Translations under genes and position numbers: made by a program
Shown here: piece after piece, positions 17,550-26,621 of the stretch
How positions within the stretch are numbered: position 1 is the stretch's first letter
How the letters are laid out: each line of letters opens with the position of its first letter
NCBI RefSeq assembly: GCF_004345705.1
Contig: NZ_SLWV01000006.1
Location: forward strand, 62,001 to 126,000
Direction: 5' to 3'
DNA: 64,000 bases
From: Marinisporobacter balticus
GTDB lineage: Bacteria > Bacillota > Clostridia > Peptostreptococcales > Thermotaleaceae
Notes under the pieces: generated by a model
Seen by the model: the letters and a program-made list of their open reading frames with translations, nothing else
Told to the model about the DNA's origin: nothing
The model's database searches: none

Positions 17550-17606
17550 GATTTCGCACAAAAAATGATGTGCGAAATCAATCACATCGTTAGATTTCGC
17601 ACATCA
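17550..17606 (-). promoter_or_regulatory. Three-armed inverted repeat: terminator of the activator gene and possible enhancer site
   Basis: Three copies of a TTTCGCACA arm alternate in orientation (17550-17560, 17566-17579, 17593-17606). On the minus strand the first two arms met form a perfect 14-base hairpin that starts at the TGA stop of the activator gene and ends in TTTTTT, a textbook terminator. The last arm can instead pair with the middle one. The block also lies about 85-160 bases upstream of the sigma-54 promoter, where NtrC-type activators bind. Confidence 0.7.
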
Positions 17607-18977
17607 TCAAAAATATTTTTCCATTCTTCTTTTTAAAGCAAATCTAGAAATCCCCAATAATTTTGATGCATTTGTATGGTTTCCATTTGCTTGATCTAAT
17701 GCCTTTTGTATGTATTTTTTTTCAATTTCAGATAGCCTATCTTCTAATGAAAAGTTTTCTTCTATATTAAAATTTGCAACGATTTCTAAGGGGTCTTTTT
17801 TTGAAATATCATTTTGAAGTTCTATAGGAAGGTTTTGTACATCTAAAATTTCTCCATCATTTAATATGACGATTCGCTCTACTACATTTTTTAATTCTCT
17901 AACATTTCCGGGCCAGGAATATTTCATAATCTCCTGTTCTGCCTTTTCTGAAAATCCTATAAAAGATTTACCAAATTTATTAGAATAAATAGCTAAAAAA
18001 TGTTTTGCAATTTTTAGTACATCGTAGCCTCTATCTCTTAATGGAGGAATAAAAATAGGCACTACATTTAATCGATAGTATAAGTCTTGCCGAAATTCTT
18101 TTTTTACGATTGCTTCTTCAAGATTTTTATTTGTAGCTGCAATAATTCGAATATCCACCTCTATAGATTCTAATCCACCGATTCTTTTAAATTTTCTAGT
18201 TTCTAGAAATCTCAATAATTTTGCTTGTATATCTAAAGGGATTTCACCTAATTCATCTAAGAACAATGTTCCGCCATCTACAAGTTCAAGTAATCCTCTT
18301 TTTCTTGAAGTCGCTCCACTAAAAGCATTTTTTTCAAAACCAAATAATTCACTTTCTAATAATTGACTTGGAATAGCAGCACAATTGATGCTAAGCATCA
18401 CGGAATCCTTTCTAATACTATTTTGATGAATACATGAAGCGACTACTTCTTTACCAGTCCCAGTTTCCCCTCTGAGGAGTACTGTGACAGAATCGTTTTT
18501 TGATAATATATCCATTTTTTTCAATGTATCATTCATAATTGGATCCTTTCCAATAAATTCATGATTCATTTTAGATTCACGCTCTTGATAAATCTCAAGC
18601 TTTCTTTTTATTAATTGATTTTTTAATGCTTTAGAAATAGATACATTAATTTCTTCTAAATCTAATGGTTTTTTAAGAAAATCTATTGCCCCAACTTTTA
18701 TAGCTTTTATTGCTGTTTTAATATCTCCATATGCAGTCATGATTATAATTTCAATATAATCATCTAGTTGTTTAATATTTTTAGCAATATCTAATCCATT
18801 TTCACTTTTTAACTTCATATCCAAAAGGACGACATCTGGTCTAAAGTGATTGATCTTATCTATTGCCTCATTTCCATCTTTTGCAGTTTCTACTTCATAA
18901 TCAAAATCTTTTAAACCTTCCGTTAATGATAATCTGATCAATTCTTCATCATCAATGATTAATACTTTCTTCTTCAT
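17607..18977 (-). CDS. NtrC-type sigma-54-dependent response regulator
   Basis: The 456-residue protein has a receiver domain (LIIDDEE start, phospho-acceptor Asp 52 in VVLLDMKLK), a central AAA+ domain (Walker A GETGTGKE at 169-176, Walker B GGTLFLDELGEI at 234-245) and a C-terminal Fis-type helix-turn-helix (about 428-456, GNHTNASKLLGISRFALKRR). The sigma-54 contact loop reads NAFSGA (216-221) instead of GAFTGA. It overlaps the kinase gene by 26 bases. With a sigma-54 promoter for glsA beyond its 3' end, the likely target is the glutaminase-symporter operon. Confidence 0.92.
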   Translation of the reverse strand: MKKKVLIIDDEELIRLSLTEGLKDFDYEVETAKDGNEAIDKINHFRPDVVLLDMKLKSENGLDIAKNIKQLDDYIEIIIMTAYGDIKTAIKAIKVGAIDFLKKPLDLEEINVSISKALKNQLIKRKLEIYQERESKMNHEFIGKDPIMNDTLKKMDILSKNDSVTVLLRGETGTGKEVVASCIHQNSIRKDSVMLSINCAAIPSQLLESELFGFEKNAFSGATSRKRGLLELVDGGTLFLDELGEIPLDIQAKLLRFLETRKFKRIGGLESIEVDIRIIAATNKNLEEAIVKKEFRQDLYYRLNVVPIFIPPLRDRGYDVLKIAKHFLAIYSNKFGKSFIGFSEKAEQEIMKYSWPGNVRELKNVVERIVILNDGEILDVQNLPIELQNDISKKDPLEIVANFNIEENFSLEDRLSEIEKKYIQKALDQANGNHTNASKLLGISRFALKRRMEKYF

Positions 18978-20706
18978 ATTTTTCTCCCTTATATAGTGGT
19001 ATATATAATTTTATTTTTGTTCCTACAGCTACCTGGCTTTCAACTTCGATTTCTCCATGATTCGCAGTGATCAATTTATGAACAACAGAAAGGCCTAATC
19101 CTGTGCCACTTTCATATGTTGTATAAAAAGGATCAAATATTTTGGGGATATTTTCTTTGTCAATGCCACATCCATTATCTTCAAAGACCATAAGCATATA
19201 TTGTTTTTTTATTGCATCTTCTTTAGACACTGTGATTTCTAGTATCCCTTCTTGTGACATGGCTTTTATAGCATTGCCAATAATGTTTAAAAAGATTTGT
19301 GCCAATTGACCTTTATCAAAATACGCCAATGCATAGTTGCTTTTTTCTTCCTTTAAAACAGAAATCTTTTTTTCAGAAATTATTTTATTTGAAAATTGTA
19401 ATGCATGTTCTAGAATTTCATAAATGTTTACAACTTGAAATTTGGGTAAATGAGGTTTTGCAAAATTTAATAAGTCTGTTATTAAACTATTTAATCGATC
19501 AACTTCATGAATGTTTGCATCAAATAACTTTTCATCTGTCTCATTTAAATATTTAGATAATCTATTTTTTAATACTTGACAGCTCATTTTCATCCCAGAA
19601 AGAGGATTTCTAATTTCATGTGCTAAACCAGCAGTTAGTTGGCCTAAAGAAGCTAACCGATCAATCCTATCTATTTTATCTTCTATTCTCTTTCTATTAC
19701 TAATATCATTAAAATTGCATATAACGCCTATGTTTTCTCCTTTAATATTTTTCATTAATGAAGTTGTAATATCTAAATAAACATTTTTCCCTTCTTCTTT
19801 ACTCTGAAAATTTTCTACTCTATTAATGGTTTCTTCTGTATGTACAGTGCTCATGATCTGTCTTAACAATACCTTTATTATTTCTAAATTGTTTTCCTGA
19901 GATTGTATTTCTTTTTCAATAATAGCAATAGCTGCTTGATTATATTTCAATATTTTACCATTTATATTTGTTGTAATAATTCCAGTGGAGATGCTTCTTA
20001 GTATATCTTCGTTAAAATTTTTCAATTGTATAAATTTATTGGTTCTATTGGCAATTTCATTTTTCATATCATTAAAAGCATCTCCTAATAACCCTAGTTC
20101 ATCCTTTCTTTTAATATCTATTTCATTTTGAAAGTTACCGGAAATAATATCATTATACCCGTTTAAAAGTATGCCTATAGGCTTAGATATATTATCTGTA
20201 ATTAAAATAATAGCTTCGAATGAAAATAAAACCAAAAGAGTAATTAATAATAATATATTTCCATTCATACTAAACGCTGTATAAGGAATCTCTTTCTTAT
20301 CAATCAGAAGTCCAATTTTCCAATTCCATTGATGATAAACTCTATAGTTTAAAATATATCTATCAGATATTTCCTTATCATTCAAAATACCATTTAAAAT
20401 CTTATCTTCATCAATGCTTTTATCTGGAGTGCTATTATATATAAAATCATCCTCCTCAATAATAAATAGGTTCTTTTTATTTAATGATTTTATATAATTG
20501 ATTATAAATTCTTTATTATAATCAGTTTTTTCAATCCCATTTAGCAATACTAATAAATCATTCAATTCATTATTTACTTCTGCTACTGCATAATTATTGA
20601 TAATCTTATAATTATTCCAGTACGTTAATATACTTAAAGCAATAGTTGGCATAATCATCAAAAGTAATAATGGCCAAATGATCTTCTTTTTAATACTCAG
20701 CTTCAT
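18952..20706 (-). CDS. Membrane sensor histidine kinase partner of the NtrC-type regulator
   Basis: The 584-residue kinase has two membrane helices (about 10-30 and 146-170) enclosing an extracytoplasmic sensing region of roughly 115 residues, a HAMP-like segment (about 172-225), a PAS region (about 230-345), a HisKA box LTAGLAHEIRNPLSG with His near 362, and a HATPase domain (N box IIGNAIKAM, G boxes DNGCGI and GTGLGLSVV). It is the NtrB/ZraS type that feeds NtrC-type regulators. The ATG has TTGGAGA upstream. The extracellular sensing domain suggests that it detects an external signal; glutamine is a candidate from the genes next to it, not from sequence. Confidence 0.9.
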   Translation of the reverse strand: MKLSIKKKIIWPLLLLMIMPTIALSILTYWNNYKIINNYAVAEVNNELNDLLVLLNGIEKTDYNKEFIINYIKSLNKKNLFIIEEDDFIYNSTPDKSIDEDKILNGILNDKEISDRYILNYRVYHQWNWKIGLLIDKKEIPYTAFSMNGNILLLITLLVLFSFEAIILITDNISKPIGILLNGYNDIISGNFQNEIDIKRKDELGLLGDAFNDMKNEIANRTNKFIQLKNFNEDILRSISTGIITTNINGKILKYNQAAIAIIEKEIQSQENNLEIIKVLLRQIMSTVHTEETINRVENFQSKEEGKNVYLDITTSLMKNIKGENIGVICNFNDISNRKRIEDKIDRIDRLASLGQLTAGLAHEIRNPLSGMKMSCQVLKNRLSKYLNETDEKLFDANIHEVDRLNSLITDLLNFAKPHLPKFQVVNIYEILEHALQFSNKIISEKKISVLKEEKSNYALAYFDKGQLAQIFLNIIGNAIKAMSQEGILEITVSKEDAIKKQYMLMVFEDNGCGIDKENIPKIFDPFYTTYESGTGLGLSVVHKLITANHGEIEVESQVAVGTKIKLYIPLYKGEKYEEESINH

Positions 20707-21112
20707 ATATCTATCTCCAATAATTTATTTGCCTCTTATTTTACGTAAATTTAATGGCACTTAAATTTTATAACAATATCGCATATTTTCCAATAAATTT
20801 ACCTATCAATCAAGAAGGTTACTAATTATGCGTAATTATATCAAATTTTTTGAAGAATTTATAGAGTACATTCATTGAAATATTTTGAAAAAATATCATT
20901 TCAAGTTAAAAATGGATGGTAATATTGCTTAAAATCATCAGAAACTTGTAACCTAAATTAAGGACAGTTTTTTGCAAAGGGGAATTGACAACAGAATATA
21001 TCGTTGATTTTTTAAATACATTACCACTTAGAATAAAACTATGATAGAATGACAGGATAGATTTAGTAATAGATACGAATAATAAATAAAAACAAGAAAG
21101 GAAATAGATAGA
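20707..21112. other. Divergent intergenic region between the kinase and helicase genes
   Basis: About 400 AT-rich bases separating divergent genes, holding the promoters of both. TTGACA at about 20986 and a TATGAT-like box at 21040 are present but not at a clean 17-base spacing. No sigma-54 consensus is found on the minus strand before the kinase gene. No ORF or RNA gene is evident. Confidence 0.4.
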
Positions 21113-22453
21113 ATGACTGATTTTTTAAAACTTGGAATTGGAAGAGAACTAGAAAATATATTGCAGAAAAATAGTATTATAGAACCTACACCTATTCAGG
21201 TTCAAGCAATACCCCTTCTTTTAGAAGGTAAGGATGTTATTGCTCAAGCGCAGACAGGAACAGGAAAAACCCTTGCATTTATCCTTCCAATGATGGAAAA
21301 TATGGATGTAAACAAACCTTGTGTACAAGGACTCATTATTACGCCTACACGAGAATTGGCGATTCAAATCACAGCTGAGGCGAGAAAACTAATGTCTGCT
21401 AAGGGGATAAATATACTAGCGGCTTATGGTGGTCAAGATGTGGAGAAACAGGTACATAAATTAAAAAACGGCATACATATGGTTATTGCTACACCAGGAC
21501 GGTTGCTAGATCACTTAAGACGTGGAAGTATTAACCTGGGGAAACTTTCAATGCTTGTACTCGACGAAGCGGATCAGATGCTGCATATGGGATTTTTAAA
21601 AGAGGTAGAGGAGATTATACATCAGACGCCTAAAAGACGCCAAACCATGTGTTTCTCTGCTACCATGCCAAAACAAATTCGAGCCCTATCTACACGTTAT
21701 ATGAGACAACCTATAAATATTCAAGTAAAAAGTAGTAAGATAACCCTTGATGAAATAAAACAGCTAGTCATTGAAACCACAGATCGAGGAAAGCTAGATG
21801 CACTTTGTACGGTAATAGATGAATATAAACCATTTATGGCAATGATTTTTTGTCGTACGAAGCGTCGTGCAAGTGCACTCAATGAACAATTGCAAATGCG
21901 TGGCTACAATTCAGATGAGTTACATGGAGATATTAGTCAAGCAAAACGTGAAAAGGTGATGAAAGATTTTAAAAATTTGAGAATACAATTTCTTATAGCA
22001 ACAGATGTGGCTGCGCGAGGGATCGATGTAGAGGGGATGACACATGTATTTAATTATGATATTCCCCAAGATACAGAGTCGTATATTCATCGTATAGGAC
22101 GTACAGGACGAGCTGGACAAACTGGTTTTGCCATTACTTTTGTTGCACCTAAAGATCGAGAAACTTTAAAGTCAATTGAAAAAGGAATACAGATGACCTT
22201 GAAGAAACGGAAAATTGTAGGGCCTCAAGATGATGAAGAAGTTAATGATTTTAAAAAGAGAGACAATAGAAGAGGATATGATAAATCCAAAAGACCTAGT
22301 AAACCAGAAGCTGGGCGGTTCAAAAGTAAAAAGAAAAGCAACGATAAAGAAAAATCTTCAGCAGACAAAAGACAAAAATCTACAAATGGAAAACCTCGTG
22401 CAGGTGTTAAAAACACCAAGATCAATAGTCCTTCAAGAGGCAAAAGATATTAG
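21113..22453 (+). CDS. DEAD-box ATP-dependent RNA helicase
   Basis: The 446-residue protein has all DEAD-box motifs in order: Q motif (EPTPIQVQAIP), motif I AQTGTGKT, Ia PTRELAIQ, TPGRLLD, motif II DEAD, motif III SAT, the ATDVAARGID segment and motif VI HRIGRTGRAG. After the helicase core (about 1-365) comes a basic, low-complexity tail of about 75 residues rich in Lys, Arg and Ser that resembles the RNA-binding tails of CshA-type helicases. It would unwind short RNA duplexes in ribosome assembly, RNA turnover or cold adaptation. Which paralogue it is cannot be settled, so no symbol is given. AAAGGAAA precedes the ATG. Confidence 0.92.
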   Translation: MTDFLKLGIGRELENILQKNSIIEPTPIQVQAIPLLLEGKDVIAQAQTGTGKTLAFILPMMENMDVNKPCVQGLIITPTRELAIQITAEARKLMSAKGINILAAYGGQDVEKQVHKLKNGIHMVIATPGRLLDHLRRGSINLGKLSMLVLDEADQMLHMGFLKEVEEIIHQTPKRRQTMCFSATMPKQIRALSTRYMRQPINIQVKSSKITLDEIKQLVIETTDRGKLDALCTVIDEYKPFMAMIFCRTKRRASALNEQLQMRGYNSDELHGDISQAKREKVMKDFKNLRIQFLIATDVAARGIDVEGMTHVFNYDIPQDTESYIHRIGRTGRAGQTGFAITFVAPKDRETLKSIEKGIQMTLKKRKIVGPQDDEEVNDFKKRDNRRGYDKSKRPSKPEAGRFKSKKKSNDKEKSSADKRQKSTNGKPRAGVKNTKINSPSRGKRY

Positions 22454-22567
22454 GCATAAAGGAGAAAGATGAATTTACAATGTAAATTTATATGGATAGT
22501 AAAAGAGGTTGTTCATTTTGTCTTAAATAAAGCAGTATGATAGATACAAGAAAAATAAATATATTAT

Positions 22568-22601
22568 AAAATGCCTCTGCTAATAATAGTAGAGGCATTT
22601 T
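22568..22601 (+). terminator. Terminator after the helicase gene
   Basis: AAAATGCCTCT and AGAGGCATTTT form an 11-base perfect stem around a 12-base loop. Confidence 0.8.
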
Positions 22602-22654
22602 ATGGATATATGAGAACAAATAAGTTGAAATTTAAAATAAAAGATTGCTTAGAG

Positions 22655-22694
22655 AGCCTAGATTTTAAATTCATTTGAAAATTTAGGCTTTTTT
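22655..22694 (+). terminator. Second terminator upstream of the efflux operon
   Basis: AGCCTA with an AT-rich inner stem pairs with TAGGCT and is followed by six T. The remaining gap up to 22897 is AT-rich and should hold the efflux operon promoter, but I cannot fix its boxes. Confidence 0.75.
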
Positions 22695-22897
22695 ATTCAC
22701 AAATCGCTTTTGATTTTATCACGATTTCATCACAATTAGAGATTATAATCCAATTAGAGATTTGCAGCTGATATACTTGGATAAATTACTAGAAAATTTA
22801 AGATTCAAGTAAGTTAAGGAATACACAAGAATAAATAGATCATTTATTTTTGCGTATTTATAAAAATGTAAAGGCTATATAAGGGAGGAAACTGAAT

Positions 22898-24139
22898 GTG
22901 GTAAAGAAATTATTAATAAACAAAAAATCAAAGGTGCTAATTGTGCTCATTGCACTTATTGGGATGAGTTATGGTGGATATGCATATAAAACAAAAGTTC
23001 AAGCAATATCTTCAGAAGAACCTGTATTAAAAGAAGAAAGGGTACAAAAAGGAGATATTATTATTGATTTTACTGGAGATGGAGAAGCACAAATACCTGT
23101 TATAAACTTAGATTTTGAAATAAGTGGAAAATTAAAAGAATTATTTGTGGATACAGGGCAGTCCATAAAAAAAGGAGATATTGTGGCAAAGCTAGAGGAT
23201 ACAGATTATATGAATAAGCTTCAAAACGCGCAAGTGCAGTATGAAAAAGCCATCACAAAGCTTGAACAAACAAAACAGCAATTTAAGCTAACAACAATAT
23301 CGGAAAAACAGAAATTAGATGCGCTAAAATCAACATTTGATGAAATTAGCCTAGACTATGATGCAATGATTCAGCTAGAATCCATTTATCCGAAGATGGA
23401 AATTGAAAAAAAAAGAATCGCATATGAAAGTGCAAAGATAGCTTATGAAACACAAATTGAAAGACTTAACATTATTGCAAATGAAAGTAAAGATATTGAA
23501 ATGGAGAAAGCAAATGTGACTACTGCTGAAATAGCACTTAAAACCGCACAAAATGATTTGGATAACACGGTATTAAAATCACCGATGGATGCAAATATTT
23601 TAACCATTACATATAAACCTGGCGAGACGATTCCTACTGTCAAAGAGTCAGGAGAAGTGACTTCTGATACGAGTCATTTTATGGTTATATCGGATGCAGA
23701 TAAACTAGAGGTAATTGTGCCCGTATCAGAGATCGATTTATCTAACGTGTTTATAGATCAAGAAGTTGAAATAGAATTTGAAGCTTTTGAAGGTAAAAAA
23801 TTTAGGGGTAAAGTTCTTTCTATAGATGTTTTGCCTAAAATAGCAAGTAGTGGATTGGTCACTTATGAGGTGAAAATTGGTTTAGATGAGGGTACGAATC
23901 AACTTAAAACAGGGATGACTTGTACGACTTCTTTCATATTAAATCAACGGAAAAATATATTAACCATTCCCAATAAATCAGTCAGTATCGTTGATGGAAA
24001 GCAAGTGGTTCAAGTAAAAGATGAACAAGGAAATATTGAAATAAGGACGATTAAAACAGGATTGACAGATGGTAATAATGTAGAAGTGATGAACGGACTT
24101 AAGTCAGGTGAAACGATATTTGTAAAAGAGAAAAAATAG
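22898..24139 (+). CDS. Efflux system periplasmic adaptor (MacA/HlyD-like)
   Basis: The 413-residue protein has an N-terminal membrane anchor (about 9-28), a biotinyl-lipoyl-like half (GKLKELFVDTGQSIKKGDIVAKLED, about 78-102), a long coiled-coil hairpin (about 105-210), the returning lipoyl half (TVLKSPMDANIL) and beta-barrel plus membrane-proximal domains to the end. This is the RND/MacA-type adaptor plan; in a Gram-positive cell it extends outside the membrane and works with the ABC permease and ATPase encoded downstream. GTG 22898 is the start, with GGGAGGAA upstream; ATG at 22896 hits a stop two codons later. First gene of a four-gene operon. Confidence 0.88.
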   Translation: MVKKLLINKKSKVLIVLIALIGMSYGGYAYKTKVQAISSEEPVLKEERVQKGDIIIDFTGDGEAQIPVINLDFEISGKLKELFVDTGQSIKKGDIVAKLEDTDYMNKLQNAQVQYEKAITKLEQTKQQFKLTTISEKQKLDALKSTFDEISLDYDAMIQLESIYPKMEIEKKRIAYESAKIAYETQIERLNIIANESKDIEMEKANVTTAEIALKTAQNDLDNTVLKSPMDANILTITYKPGETIPTVKESGEVTSDTSHFMVISDADKLEVIVPVSEIDLSNVFIDQEVEIEFEAFEGKKFRGKVLSIDVLPKIASSGLVTYEVKIGLDEGTNQLKTGMTCTTSFILNQRKNILTIPNKSVSIVDGKQVVQVKDEQGNIEIRTIKTGLTDGNNVEVMNGLKSGETIFVKEKK

Positions 24140-24155
24140 AAGTGGGTGTTAGACC

Positions 24156-25346
24156 ATGCGTATGACAGAGATCTTCACAGCTGTGTTTATCAATATTAAA
24201 GAAAATAAATTTAAAGTTTTTCTTACTTCTCTTGGTATTATTGTAGGGGCTTTAACGATTGTCTTGGTAATTGGCATAGGAAAAGGAAGTCAAGCGAATG
24301 TGGAAGAACAGTTTAAAAGATTAAATGTAGGAACACTTTATATCATGCCTAACTTTGGAGGGAAAGGAACAGAAACACTTAGTTTAGAGGATATAGAGGC
24401 AATAAAAGAAGAGGCATCATCCGTCAGTGCCGTGACGATTGTGGTTAATGGGAGTTCAGAGGTAAGTTATGCGAAGACATCGACCTCTGCATCTATAGCA
24501 GGAGCTACAAAAGACTTTCAAAATATAAATAATTTGAGTGTAGCGCAAGGGGAATTCATTACCGATGCGCATAATGAAAAAAGAAAAAAAGTAGCTGTAA
24601 TTGGTGCAGAGATTGCTACTGTGCTATTTGAAGAAAAAGAATATTCAGAAATCGTTGGAGAAGATATTGTGATAAATGGCAAAAGATATGAAGTCATAGG
24701 TGTTTTAGAACGTTTGGGAGGAAATATGCCAGGATTTAATCCAGATGAAGGGATTATCGTTCCTTATGATGTAGCAGAAAAATATATTGTAGGAAAAAGA
24801 GCACGAACAAGTATTATGGCTTTAGCAAAGGATATTGATTATGTTGCAGATGCAGCCGATGAAATAACACAGATATTAGCAAAACTGCATAAGGGAAAAA
24901 GTGATGATTTTAGAGTTCGGGATGCGGGTAGTAGCCTTGTAGCAGCACAAGATTCAGCAAAGGTGATGACATTGCTTCTTATGTCTATTGCAACGATTGT
25001 ATTAATTGTGGGTGGTATTGGCATTATGAATGTACTGTTTGTTTCGGTGAAAGAAAGGACAAAGGAGATCGGTATTTTAAAAGCAATAGGAGCAAGAAAA
25101 AAAGATATTTTACTTCAATTTTTACTTGAATCTGTTGTGATTAGTACTTCTGGAGGGTTGATAGGTATTTTTCTTAGCATAATGATAATCCCCCTTATGA
25201 AGTATACAGATATAAGCGTACTTCCTTCTTTCCTTGGATATGGGATGGGATTGGTATTCTCTATTGCTACAGGAACATTTTTTGGTTACTATCCTGCCAT
25301 GAAGGCAGCAAATCTTAAACCAATAGATGCATTAAATTATGAATAA
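24156..25346 (+). CDS. MacB-type ABC transporter permease (FtsX-like)
   Basis: The 396-residue protein has one N-terminal helix (about 21-42), a large extracytoplasmic MacB periplasmic-core domain (about 45-265) and three C-terminal helices in the FtsX domain (about 270-395), with GGIGIMNVLFVSVKERTKEIGILKAIGA typical of MacB permeases. MacB-type transporters do not carry solute through the membrane but transmit force to the adaptor, exporting peptides, lipids or antibiotics. It lies 16 bases after the adaptor gene. The ATPase is encoded separately two genes downstream. Substrate unknown. Confidence 0.9.
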   Translation: MRMTEIFTAVFINIKENKFKVFLTSLGIIVGALTIVLVIGIGKGSQANVEEQFKRLNVGTLYIMPNFGGKGTETLSLEDIEAIKEEASSVSAVTIVVNGSSEVSYAKTSTSASIAGATKDFQNINNLSVAQGEFITDAHNEKRKKVAVIGAEIATVLFEEKEYSEIVGEDIVINGKRYEVIGVLERLGGNMPGFNPDEGIIVPYDVAEKYIVGKRARTSIMALAKDIDYVADAADEITQILAKLHKGKSDDFRVRDAGSSLVAAQDSAKVMTLLLMSIATIVLIVGGIGIMNVLFVSVKERTKEIGILKAIGARKKDILLQFLLESVVISTSGGLIGIFLSIMIIPLMKYTDISVLPSFLGYGMGLVFSIATGTFFGYYPAMKAANLKPIDALNYE

Positions 25347-25361
25347 AGGAGATGTTTAATC

Positions 25362-25904
25362 ATGATGAAAAAAAAGTATAATTGGGTGATCCCTATGCTA
25401 ATGGTGGGGCTACTATTTGTAGGATGCACAAAATCTAGTGAACCAGCGGATGCAGTACAAAATAATACACAACAAAGTACTGTGATAGATAATACAAAAC
25501 AAGATGGTGTCAAAAATAATGAAAATGCTAAAAGAGATAGCCCTGATTTATATGGCAAGGTCAAAAAAATATTAGGAAACGAAGTAACTTTAGAGTTAGC
25601 AGAATTACCAGAAAGAAAAGAAATGTCTGAAGAAGATAGAGAAAAAATGAAGGTACAAATACAAAATGGCAATCCTGGTGAAGGCGGTTTTGGGGGGCAA
25701 GGAAATAAAATGAAAAGAGAAATTAAATTTACAGGAGAGACGAAAAATATTATTATTCCTGTAGGACTTCCTATTGTATCTGCAAAGCGTGGGGAGGAGA
25801 CGGAGTTAGAATTAGGAGATATTATAGAAGGAACATTTCTACAAATATGGCTCAATGAAGATGCATCCGTTAAAGCCGTACATGTGATACAAGGTAGAGA
25901 ATAA
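25362..25904 (+). CDS. Small lipoprotein within the MacAB-like operon
   Basis: The 180-residue product begins with a lipoprotein signal (hydrophobic core then LLFVGCTKS, lipidation at about Cys 22), a Ser/Thr/Asn-rich linker and a C-terminal domain of about 120 residues with an extended charged middle (ERKEMSEEDREKMKVQ) and Gly-rich stretch (GNPGEGGFGGQGNK). I do not recognise the family. It sits between the permease and ATPase genes with short gaps on both sides, so it is likely an accessory part of the exporter exposed on the outer face of the membrane, or a substrate-binding helper. Confidence 0.75.
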   Translation: MMKKKYNWVIPMLMVGLLFVGCTKSSEPADAVQNNTQQSTVIDNTKQDGVKNNENAKRDSPDLYGKVKKILGNEVTLELAELPERKEMSEEDREKMKVQIQNGNPGEGGFGGQGNKMKREIKFTGETKNIIIPVGLPIVSAKRGEETELELGDIIEGTFLQIWLNEDASVKAVHVIQGRE

Positions 25905-25906
25905 TT

Positions 25907-26584
25907 ATGGATCAAGAAAATATTATATATATGAAAGATGTTGTGAAGTCCTATAAGATGGGGAATAATGAATTGGTTGTATTAAAAGAAGTATCTTTAC
26001 AGGTAAAACGAGGAGAATTTGTTGCAGTATTAGGGCCTTCAGGTTCTGGGAAATCAACACTGATGAACATTATAGGCTGTATTGATGTTGTTAATTCAGG
26101 GGAATATAGACTTTCTGGCCAAAATATAGATGCAAAATCAGAGGATGAATTGAGCGCAATAAGAAATAGAGAAATCGGGTTTGTTTTTCAAAAGTTTAAT
26201 CTTCTTCCAAAATATACGGCAATTCATAATGTGCAAATGCCTTTACTTTTAAGAGGATTAGACAGAAAAACAGCTTATGAAAAAGCAAAATACGTTCTAG
26301 AGAAGGTAGGACTTGGAGATCGAATAGACCACAAACCGCTAGAATTATCAGGGGGACAACAACAGCGTGTTTCAATTGCAAGAGCATTAGTGGGAGACCC
26401 CAATATTTTACTTGCAGATGAACCTACAGGCGCTTTAGATTCTCAGACGGGTAAGGAAATTATGGATATGTTTTTACAATTAAATCAGCAGGGAAATACA
26501 ATTGTAATTATTACCCATGATGAAGAGATTGCCCAAAAAGCCAAGAGAATCATTCATGTGAAAGATGGGAATATTTATCAATGA
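25907..26584 (+). CDS. ABC transporter ATP-binding protein (MacB/LolD-type)
   Basis: The 225-residue ATPase has Walker A GPSGSGKST, a Q-loop VFQKFNLLPKYTA, the signature LSGGQQQRVSIARAL, Walker B ILLADEPTGALD and the switch His in VIITHDEE. The combination GALDSQTGKE is typical of the MacB/LolD exporter class. It begins two bases after the lipoprotein gene stop and completes the export complex with the upstream adaptor and permease. A hairpin overlapping its stop ends the operon. Confidence 0.92.
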   Translation: MDQENIIYMKDVVKSYKMGNNELVVLKEVSLQVKRGEFVAVLGPSGSGKSTLMNIIGCIDVVNSGEYRLSGQNIDAKSEDELSAIRNREIGFVFQKFNLLPKYTAIHNVQMPLLLRGLDRKTAYEKAKYVLEKVGLGDRIDHKPLELSGGQQQRVSIARALVGDPNILLADEPTGALDSQTGKEIMDMFLQLNQQGNTIVIITHDEEIAQKAKRIIHVKDGNIYQ

Positions 26585-26621
26585 AAAAGAGAAGCGTGAA
26601 ATTTTACGCCTCTCTTTTTTT
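26584..26621. terminator. Bidirectional terminator between convergent ATPase and kinase genes
   Basis: AAAGAGAAGCGTGAAATT faces ACGCCTCTCTTTTTTT. The hairpin spans the 19 bases between the two stop codons and extends into both genes' ends, so it can stop transcription from both sides. Confidence 0.8.

Noticed and set aside
20707..21112. Sigma-54 promoter before the kinase gene
   Set aside because: TGGCAC occurs in the region on the plus strand but without TTGC at the right distance; none on the transcribed strand.
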